NCBI GenBank assembly: GCA_964469165.1
Contig: CAYXXZ010000127.1
Span: 1 to 6,984 of the forward strand
Reading direction: 5' to 3'
DNA length: 6,984 nt
Source: CAYXXZ01 sp964469165
Lineage (GTDB): Bacteria; Pseudomonadota; Gammaproteobacteria; Pseudomonadales; Porticoccaceae
Positions 1-5,201 of the stretch are shown here, piece by piece. The notes below the pieces were generated by a model. The model saw only the letters and a list, made by a program, of their open reading frames with translations. It did no database searches and had not been told where the DNA came from. The first letter of the stretch is position 1, and every line of letters starts with the position of its first letter. The position numbers and the translations under genes were made by a program.

Positions 1-12
1 CAATTAAGGTCA

Positions 13-43
13 TTGTCTCTTAACTGGGGTGTACAGGTATATT
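13..43 (+). promoter_or_regulatory. Weak candidate sigma70-type promoter in the leader
   Basis: TTGTCT at 13-18 and TATATT at 38-43 resemble -35 and -10 boxes, but the 19-base spacer is longer than ideal and there is no extended -10. If real, it would give a transcript with a leader of about 190 bases that includes REP pair A and runs into the hydratase gene at 240. No better promoter was seen nearer that gene. Confidence 0.2.
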
Positions 44-69
44 GAACCACTTCACTCCGTGAACCCATC

Positions 70-133
70 CCCTGTAGGAGCTTGCCTGCAAGCGACAACC
101 ACTGAAATAGCCGCCTGCAAGCAAGCTCCTATG
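70..133. repeat. REP pair A (inverted REP doublet, REPIN-like)
   Basis: Two REP units face each other. The left unit (70-97) reads CCCTGTAGGAG, then a 6-bp stem GCTTGC/GCAAGC with loop CT, then GACA. The right unit (about 112-133) is the same motif on the other strand, but decayed: its foot is ATAG instead of GTAG, its loop is TT and its stem contains a G-T wobble. The whole can fold as one long imperfect hairpin. The same sequence recurs at 2949-3026 and 4961-5030. It is non-coding. REP pairs of this kind are moved by a RAYT transposase encoded elsewhere; none is present here. Confidence 0.9.
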
Positions 134-225
134 CACACCATTTTCAGGAGCGGCCTGGCCATCTGCGGTATCATGCGCCTTGGCTGTCGCGAGGGTATCA
201 ACCTCGCCGCAGAAGTGACGACAAC

Positions 226-230
226 AGGAG
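226..230 (+). promoter_or_regulatory. Ribosome binding site deciding a GTG start
   Basis: AGGAG lies 9 bases upstream of the GTG at 240. There is no in-frame ATG near this point, so this Shine-Dalgarno match is the main support for the GTG start of the hydratase gene. Confidence 0.6.
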
Positions 231-239
231 CAACAGGCC

Positions 240-1589
240 GTGACCGGCGCACCACAGACCCGCATACAACAACTTTCGCCAACAGTATCCCTTGAAATCG
301 ACAATGGGCTCGCGCTGATCCGCATCGACAACCCGCCCGTCAATGCCTTGTCGGGCACTGTCATCGATGGCATGAATCTGGCGCTGAGCGAAATCGACGA
401 GAACCCGCAAGTTCGCCTGGCGGTGCTGTTGTGTGCGGGACGTGGCTTTATCGCCGGGGCCGATCTCAAGGAAGTCGGCGACAGTGGTCGCAACCGCTCC
501 CAGGATGCGGCGATGATGATCAACCGCATCGCCGCCAGCGCCAAGCCCATTGTCGCGGCTGTGCACGGCAATGCGTTGGGCGGCGGTTTTGAAACCACAC
601 TGGCCTGCGATTACCGCATCGCCCTGGACACGGCCCATTTTGGCCTGCCGGAAGTGAAGATCGGCGCGATACCGGGTTACGGAGGCACCCAGCGCCTGCC
701 GAGGCTCATCGGCTTCGAGCGCGCCCTGGAGATGATGCTGAGCGGCGAATCGGTCACGGCACCGCAAGCCCTGGCACTGGGCATCGTCGACGACATCGTC
801 GAGGGCGATTTGCGTCAGGCGGCCCTCGCTTACGGCAGAGAGCTGTTGGCCAGCGCCGCGCCGCGCCGCAAGGTGGATGAGCGAAGCATCGTCGATGCCG
901 AGCACCTGGAGCGCATCAGCGACGACGCGATGGCGTGGATCGCACGCCATCGTCCCGGCCAGGACGCGCCGCCCCTGATCGTCAACGTAGTGCATGAAAC
1001 CGCAAATCTGCCCATCGCCGAAGGGTTGGCGCTGGAGCGCCGCCATTCGAGCAGCCGGGTGAACGCGCCCCAGTGCCTCGCCATGCGCTACCTGTTTTTT
1101 GCGCAACGAGGTGCAAGAAAAAACCCGCAAGTGGCGGCACTGCTCGCCGCGGGCGCAAAACAAAATGGCGACGGTGCGATTGTCGAAACACTCAACGGCA
1201 ACCCCGCCTTTGCCTTGGGTGCACGCCTGCTGGAGCCTTTCGTGCGCGAGGCCCAGACCATTGCCGTCCAGGGTGTGGCGCCGTCCGCCATCGACGCGGC
1301 GCTGGTCGATTTCGGCTGGCGGCAGGGGCCGTTCGCCATGCTCAAAAGTGCCGAAATCATCGCCGAGAGCGCTGCGGATAACGGCTCACGGGCCCTGCTG
1401 GATGCCGGAGCCTTGGTGTCGCGCTGTAACGGCGCGCTGCGGCGTGCGGCGCTAAAACTGCTCGACGACAATGCCGCCCTGCGCGCAGAAGATATCGACG
1501 TGCTGTGCTGTGAACTGTACGGTTTTCCCGTCCACCGCGGCGGCCCTCTGTACGACCACAAGGCCAGCAAACCCTGTCGGGAGCCCTGA
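240..1589 (+). CDS. Enoyl-CoA hydratase (crotonase) protein, FadB/FadJ-like but lacking the NAD-binding dehydrogenase domain
   Basis: This 449-residue protein resembles the bifunctional hydratase/3-hydroxyacyl-CoA dehydrogenases of fatty-acid beta-oxidation, which are usually about 700 residues. Residues about 15-205 form a crotonase domain: NPPVNAL at 31-37, oxyanion-hole segment AGAD at 72-75, GGGFE with Glu118, and LPEV with Glu138. Both catalytic glutamates of enoyl-CoA hydratases are kept, so trans-2-enoyl-CoA hydration is plausible. The family's linker follows (YLFFAQRGARK, 284-294). There a GxGxxG Rossmann domain should begin, but the chain jumps within about 35 residues to a sequence like the start of the dehydrogenase C-terminal domain (LLEPFVREA, 330-338; GPFAM, 363-367). 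A second jump leads to the distal YGFPxxRGGP motif (427-436), and the last 40 or so residues of the family are missing. The frame is otherwise open. The GTG start is supported by an AGGAG. It could be a functional hydratase-only form or a decaying gene; the dehydrogenase step should be absent. The hydratase assignment is strong; the physiological substrate is unknown. Confidence 0.85.
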   Translation: MTGAPQTRIQQLSPTVSLEIDNGLALIRIDNPPVNALSGTVIDGMNLALSEIDENPQVRLAVLLCAGRGFIAGADLKEVGDSGRNRSQDAAMMINRIAASAKPIVAAVHGNALGGGFETTLACDYRIALDTAHFGLPEVKIGAIPGYGGTQRLPRLIGFERALEMMLSGESVTAPQALALGIVDDIVEGDLRQAALAYGRELLASAAPRRKVDERSIVDAEHLERISDDAMAWIARHRPGQDAPPLIVNVVHETANLPIAEGLALERRHSSSRVNAPQCLAMRYLFFAQRGARKNPQVAALLAAGAKQNGDGAIVETLNGNPAFALGARLLEPFVREAQTIAVQGVAPSAIDAALVDFGWRQGPFAMLKSAEIIAESAADNGSRALLDAGALVSRCNGALRRAALKLLDDNAALRAEDIDVLCCELYGFPVHRGGPLYDHKASKPCREP

Positions 1590-1606
1590 GAGAAAGCGCC
1601 CGCGTT

Positions 1607-2893
1607 TTACAGCAGGTAGGGCGCAAGCGCAGTGGCCATGATCAAGGCACCACCGATACTTACCGGCCAGAGCACTTTCCTGCCCAGTTCGGCACCGCCG
1701 ATGATGCGGCAATAGATGCCCTTCATCATTGTATTGGTGGCTGCTGCCAGGCAGATACACACCACTACCAGCGAAGGATCGAGAGTCGAGCCGCTTTTGG
1801 GCGCCAGCGACAGCACGATGGCGTCCACGTCGGCAAGGCCGGTGAAGATCGAGAGCGCGTAAAGCCCGGTATCGCCAAGCCATCGCTGCAGGGCTTCGGC
1901 GCCAAGCATCACCAGCGCCAGCAAACCGGCAAATTGCAGCGCCGGCAGCAATTGAAACGGATTCTGCACCTGCGGTGCCGCTGGCTGGGCGCTTTTCTCG
2001 CTCTTGCGCCACCACAGCCAGGCCGCGCCATAAAGGACGATCATGCCCACCCCCAGTGGCGCGGCAAGGTGCGGCAGCAAGGATTTGTCGATCACCGTCA
2101 CCACCAGCAGCATGCGCGCGAACATGGTGGCACAGGCCAGCAGAATGCCGGCGGCAATGACATGGCTGCCGCGGATCTCCCTGTTGAGGCGCGACAGGCT
2201 CAGGGTGACCGCGGTGGACGACACGATTCCGCCGGTCAGCGAAGTGGCCACCACGCCCTTGCGCGACCCGGCGAGACGCATCGCGAAATAGCCCACCAGC
2301 GACAGCCCCGAGATCAGCACCACCATCCACCACAGTTGGTAAGGATTGAAAGCCTTCCAGGGGCCGAAGCCTTCGTTGGGCAGCAGCGGCAACAGCACGA
2401 CGGATACCAGCAGGAACTGCAGTGTGCCGAGCAGTTCGGCGCGGTTAAGCACGTTGAGCCAGTAGTGCAGCTTCTCTTTCAAATGAAGGACCAATGCCAG
2501 CACCACGGCACTTGCGGCGGCGGGCAAGGCAAGGCCGAAGCCGGGAAGGGTGCCCAGCCAAAAAATCAGCATGGCCGCGACTTCGGTGGTGATGCCGAGA
2601 TCATCGCCATGTCGCGACGAGCGCAGGTAGCCGGCGATCAGCAATGCCGCCACCGGCAGAAATGCCAGCATCGAGATCAGCCAGCGCTGAAACTCGGCCA
2701 GGCCGCTGGTGGATGTGGACAGCAAGCCGCCGAACAGTGCGATCAGCGTAAAGGTGCGGATGCCGGCAACCCTCGTGCCCTCGCTGCGACCGCGCTCACG
2801 CCAACCCCGCTCGCTGCCCACCAGCAGACCGATGGCCAGGGCGATGGCAATATTCAGGAAATGCGCAAGCAGCGGAGAGGTGTTCGCTATCAC
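1607..2893 (-). CDS. MgtC/SapB-DUF4010 integral membrane protein
   Basis: The protein is 428 residues and very hydrophobic, with roughly ten or more predicted membrane segments. Residues about 8-140 match the MgtC/SapB domain: the first helix has the GLLVGSERGW signature (22-31), followed by AGIRTFTLIALFG (43-55). Residues about 180-395 match DUF4010, including GGIVSSTAVTLSLSR (221-235) and TGLADVDAI (351-359). Length and domain order are normal for this two-domain inner-membrane family. Its biochemical role is not settled: MgtC itself is linked to low-Mg2+ survival and ATP synthase control, but that should not be transferred to DUF4010 members. The start is a GTG at 2893; no in-frame ATG lies near it, and the Shine-Dalgarno match (GGAA, 8 bases upstream) is weak. 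The gene converges on the hydratase gene with only 17 bases between stop codons. It lies downstream of the phosphate-binding/OmpA gene on the same strand, but 312 bases and a REP pair intervene. Confidence 0.88.
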   Translation of the reverse strand: MIANTSPLLAHFLNIAIALAIGLLVGSERGWRERGRSEGTRVAGIRTFTLIALFGGLLSTSTSGLAEFQRWLISMLAFLPVAALLIAGYLRSSRHGDDLGITTEVAAMLIFWLGTLPGFGLALPAAASAVVLALVLHLKEKLHYWLNVLNRAELLGTLQFLLVSVVLLPLLPNEGFGPWKAFNPYQLWWMVVLISGLSLVGYFAMRLAGSRKGVVATSLTGGIVSSTAVTLSLSRLNREIRGSHVIAAGILLACATMFARMLLVVTVIDKSLLPHLAAPLGVGMIVLYGAAWLWWRKSEKSAQPAAPQVQNPFQLLPALQFAGLLALVMLGAEALQRWLGDTGLYALSIFTGLADVDAIVLSLAPKSGSTLDPSLVVVCICLAAATNTMMKGIYCRIIGGAELGRKVLWPVSIGGALIMATALAPYLL

Positions 2894-2948
2894 AGTCTGG
2901 GTTCCGGGCGGAGCGGCGCACAGGATATCACGGGGCCGGGGAAGAACC

Positions 2949-3026
2949 CCGTAGGAGCCTGCCCGCAGGCGACAAATCTCGGGGCTTATAAAGGGAGGAG
3001 GTCGCTTGCAGGCAAGCTCCTACAGG
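2949..3026. repeat. REP pair B (inverted REP doublet, REPIN-like)
   Basis: The left unit (2951-2974) has the GTAG foot and stem GCCTGC/GCAGGC with loop CC. The right unit (3000-3026, opposite strand) has the GTAG foot and stem GCTTGC/GCAAGC with loop CT. The 25-base spacer contains the purine-rich AAGGGAGGAG. Each stem stays fully paired although the two units differ, because the base changes are compensatory. It lies between two same-strand genes, where a structured REP pair could slow 3' exonucleases or limit read-through; that role is inference. Confidence 0.92.
2985..3015 (-). promoter_or_regulatory. Possible promoter formed inside REP pair B for the MgtC-like gene
   Basis: On the minus strand, TTGCCT (3015-3010, inside the right REP arm) is followed after 19 bases by TATAAG (2990-2985, in the spacer between arms). 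TATAAG matches the -10 consensus at five of six positions, but the spacer is long and the -35 is partial. It would place transcription start roughly 85 bases upstream of the GTG at 2893. Confidence 0.22.
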
Positions 3027-3119
3027 GACCGGACGATCGGATGCCGCTCAAATCGATGCGCGTGGGGGATGTTTCGCGGTGTTTTCCCGGGTTTGGAATT
3101 GTTCAGAATAGACGCTGTA

Positions 3120-3144
3120 GCGGCCCTGTGCAAAACAGGCCCGC
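3120..3144 (-). terminator. Hairpin downstream of the phosphate-binding/OmpA gene
   Basis: GCGG-C-CCTGT and ACAGG-C-CCGC can pair as a 9-bp stem with one C-C mismatch around a 5-base loop. It begins 61 bases after the stop at 3206. No T-run follows on either strand, so it does not look like a canonical intrinsic terminator. It may be a 3'-end-stabilising stem or a chance structure. Confidence 0.3.
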
Positions 3145-3205
3145 AGGCCAGTGCATCACGAAAGGCGTGCGAGGCCCGGCACCCCGGACCGTACCTGTCT
3201 GATGA

Positions 3206-4873
3206 TCAGATGATCCACACCTCGACGCGCCGGTTGCGCTGGCGGCCTTCTTCGTTGTCGTTGGAGGCGATGGGAGCGAGTGAGCCAAAGCCGGTTACCT
3301 GATGAGGGAAAATACCCAGCTTCATCAACTCCTTGCTCACCAGTTGGGCGCGGCTCCGGGAGAGCCGCAGGTTCATCTGCGGATCGCCGACACTGTCGGT
3401 AAAGCCGAGCAGCACGATGCGCCGCCCCGGGTTGGCTTCGAGGAAGTTCACCAGGCGGAACAGGTCGCGCTGCGCCTTGCTGTCGATTTCCTCGCTGCCC
3501 AGCGCAAAACGCACGTTCAGCGAGAGTCGCTCGGCGTTGCTGGTGAGCTCCATGTATTCGCTGGGCAAGCCCTGTACCACCGGCGGTTTGCTGGCGTTGA
3601 TGTTCTGGGAAATGAAACCCGTGCGGCCCACCACGGTCTGCCCGCGGGACGCGTGAACGTGGTCGATGAATTTCCTGGCCTCGTCGTTGCCGGATTGCGG
3701 CGGCAGATACAGATACAGGCGGCGCGAGAGCGCGTAGTCCTCGGTGCTGACGGTAAAGGTCGTGGGAAACAGGGCCATGGCGTGGCTGTCGCCGGCAATC
3801 GCGAGCAATTTTGCATTGCGCACATAGGGCAGACCGATAAAGCCTATGGCACCTGCCGTGGCGGTGACGGTGTCCGACAATTCCTGGCTCGACTCGAAGC
3901 GCATTGCGCCTTGCGCCAGCCGCACACCCTGAGGTTTGAGAACCTGGCTTTCGAAGCTGTCCCAGGTGCCGGATTTATCGTCACGGGCGAACAGCCTGAT
4001 GGGCAGATCGGGCCCGCCCAATTGCTGCCAGTTGGAAATATCGCCGGAAAAAACCCTGCCGAGAGTCGCGACATCGATCTCGCGAATGGCAAGGCCGGGA
4101 TTGACGATAACCGCGAGGCCGTCCAGGGCGATGACATGCTCGGCCTCCGCGGAAGCGAGGTTGCCAAGGGCGGGTGCCAGAGTTTCCACTTCCTCGGCTT
4201 TGATGCGCCGCGAAGCCATGCCGACGTCCGCGGCACCCGCCCCGAGACCGGCAAACGCCGTGCTGGAACCGTGGGCATGAATCTCCACGGCCACCCGGCG
4301 TTCGTCCAGCGAAGCTTCCACCCTGCTTTCCAGGGCTGTGCCTGTCTCCGTCACGACGATGTTTTGCGCGCCACGGGCAGCCAGATAATCGCTGACCAGG
4401 GCGGGGGCGAGTTCTTCGCCGATCGTGTTGGAACCGTGTATGCGAAACAGCACCTGAGCGGGCTGGGGCGTCGATGGCGCGGGTGCCTTCCTTGCCTGCG
4501 TGGCAGCGGAGGCGGTTTGTGAAGATGGCGCATCCGGCGTCATGGCAGTAAAGAAAAAAGCGCCGGCTGCAACCAGTACCACGGCTGCGCTGCCGAGCCA
4601 CAGCAGATTGCGGCGGCGCTTTGGTGGGCGCGCAGCTTCGTCCCTGGATGCGCGGCTCTCCGCCAGGCGTTTGCGGATGGCGGCGGCGAGATCGCGGGTT
4701 TCCGGGTCGCCGGAAGATTCCGCACGCACCAGGCATTGTTCGCGGTACTCGGCATCCCTGCGCAGGCGGTGCATGTCCGGGCTCTTGCCATCCTCGGCTT
4801 CGAGACGCAGACGCAATTTCCAGAACAGATCGGCAAGTGCCGCGTCCATCAGAATCGCCGTATCCAGTGCCAT
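3206..4873 (-). CDS. Membrane-anchored PstS-like phosphate-binding domain fused to an OmpA peptidoglycan-binding domain
   Basis: The chosen ATG (4873) gives 555 residues; GGGGA sits 6 bases upstream. An upstream in-frame ATG at 5050 would translate REP pair C and is rejected. Residues 1-84 are charged, predicted cytoplasmic and unassigned. KRRR (85-88) precedes one membrane helix (about 89-111), which fits N-in/C-out topology, then a Pro/Ala-rich linker to about 140. Residues about 142-425 are a type 2 periplasmic binding domain of the PstS class: HGSNTIGE (146-153), HGSSTAFAGL (201-210), GMASRRIK (218-225) and RDDKSGT (297-303). That last segment has the Arg-xxx-Ser-Gly-Thr spacing that binds phosphate in PstS, so a phosphate or similar oxyanion ligand is likely. 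Residues about 450-555 are an OmpA C-terminal domain with FTD (Asp493) and NxxLSxxRA (Arg508), the pair that grips diaminopimelate in peptidoglycan. No ABC permease genes are adjacent, so a sensing or scaffold role seems likelier than transport; this is inference. Confidence 0.88.
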   Translation of the reverse strand: MALDTAILMDAALADLFWKLRLRLEAEDGKSPDMHRLRRDAEYREQCLVRAESSGDPETRDLAAAIRKRLAESRASRDEAARPPKRRRNLLWLGSAAVVLVAAGAFFFTAMTPDAPSSQTASAATQARKAPAPSTPQPAQVLFRIHGSNTIGEELAPALVSDYLAARGAQNIVVTETGTALESRVEASLDERRVAVEIHAHGSSTAFAGLGAGAADVGMASRRIKAEEVETLAPALGNLASAEAEHVIALDGLAVIVNPGLAIREIDVATLGRVFSGDISNWQQLGGPDLPIRLFARDDKSGTWDSFESQVLKPQGVRLAQGAMRFESSQELSDTVTATAGAIGFIGLPYVRNAKLLAIAGDSHAMALFPTTFTVSTEDYALSRRLYLYLPPQSGNDEARKFIDHVHASRGQTVVGRTGFISQNINASKPPVVQGLPSEYMELTSNAERLSLNVRFALGSEEIDSKAQRDLFRLVNFLEANPGRRIVLLGFTDSVGDPQMNLRLSRSRAQLVSKELMKLGIFPHQVTGFGSLAPIASNDNEEGRQRNRRVEVWII

Positions 4874-4960
4874 GCGGTTTCCCCAGTTTGAGATATCGCA
4901 AGGGTAGGAGGATTCTGTGACAGCGGGTTGACAGTGGTCTCGGCGCCATTCTGGGGCCTG

Positions 4961-5030
4961 CCCTGTAGGAGCCTGCCCGCAGGCGACCCAACCACCGACA
5001 CTTGTCGCCTGCAGGCAGGCTCCTACAGGG
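4961..5030. repeat. REP pair C (near-perfect inverted REP doublet, REPIN-like)
   Basis: The left unit (4961-4987) and right unit (5003-5030, opposite strand) match over about 27 bases with a single difference, in the loop (CC versus CT). Both have CCCTGTAGGAG, the stem GCCTGC/GCAGGC and a GAC tail. A 15-base spacer (4988-5002) separates them. This is the best preserved of the three pairs, which suggests the most recent insertion or correction. It sits in the promoter region between two divergent genes. Confidence 0.95.
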
Positions 5031-5110
5031 GACCGTTCACGATCTTGCAATTTGGCGTTATTCGACGGAGTTGCACGTGAACAAGCTCTTGCACATCAGT
5101 CAGAAATTTG

Positions 5111-5132
5111 GAGCAAAAGCCGTGCTTTTCTC
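5111..5132. promoter_or_regulatory. Small dyad upstream of the Rpn-type nuclease gene
   Basis: GAG-C-AAAAGC, then CGT, then GCTTTT-CTC forms a 9-bp inverted repeat with one bulged C. It lies 69 bases before the nuclease ATG, just upstream of the TATTCT (5149-5154) that could be a -10 box. It could be an operator or a weak RNA hairpin; nothing in the sequence identifies a binding protein. Confidence 0.25.
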
Positions 5133-5201
5133 CGCGCCGGTTCTTGGCTATTCTGTCGCCAGGCATGATGCCGCAGTGTCACACAACATCGGGAGACAAG
5201 G

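Larger units (their letters stand above)
2894..3205. other. Intergenic region with REP pair B and a 3' hairpin
   Basis: These 312 bases separate two minus-strand genes. They contain REP pair B (2949-3026), a possible weak promoter for the MgtC-like gene embedded in it, and a hairpin (3120-3144) 61 bases past the stop of the phosphate-binding/OmpA gene. I see no protein-coding gene; open frames crossing it on the plus strand are antisense extensions with no recognisable domain or start signal. Confidence 0.75.
4874..5201. other. Divergent intergenic region with REP pair C
   Basis: These 328 bases lie between the divergent phosphate-binding/OmpA and Rpn-type nuclease genes, so promoters for both should be here. 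The stretch holds the ribosome binding site of the minus-strand gene (GGGGA, 4880-4884), REP pair C (4961-5030), a small dyad (5111-5132), a possible -10 box TATTCT at 5149-5154 without a convincing -35, and the GGGAG ribosome binding site of the nuclease (5191-5195). No gene is evident. Confidence 0.75.

Noticed and set aside
198..1163. Minus-strand open frame (321 codons) opposite the hydratase gene
   Set aside because: It is antisense to a clear crotonase domain and has no family resemblance or start signal.
1452..2333. Minus-strand open frame (293 codons) overlapping the MgtC-like gene in another frame
   Set aside because: It has no hydrophobic pattern or motif; it is a shadow of the DUF4010 domain coding sequence.
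1934..3202. Long plus-strand open frame (422 codons) opposite the MgtC-DUF4010 gene
   Set aside because: It is rich in Gln, His, Arg and Gly with no domain, is antisense to a convincing membrane protein, and runs through REP pair B.
3302..4522. Long plus-strand open frame (406 codons) opposite the phosphate-binding/OmpA gene
   Set aside because: It is fully antisense to a gene with clear domains, has low-complexity composition typical of GC-rich shadow frames, and shows no recognisable motif or ribosome binding site.
3981..4991. Minus-strand open frame (336 codons) in another frame over the phosphate-binding/OmpA gene
   Set aside because: It is an alternative-frame shadow rich in Arg, Gly and Pro; the other frame carries the conserved motifs.
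4961..5030. CRISPR array or intrinsic terminator
   Set aside because: Only two inverted units with no regular direct repeats and spacers, and no T-run after the stem; the same motif at three loci identifies it as a REP pair.
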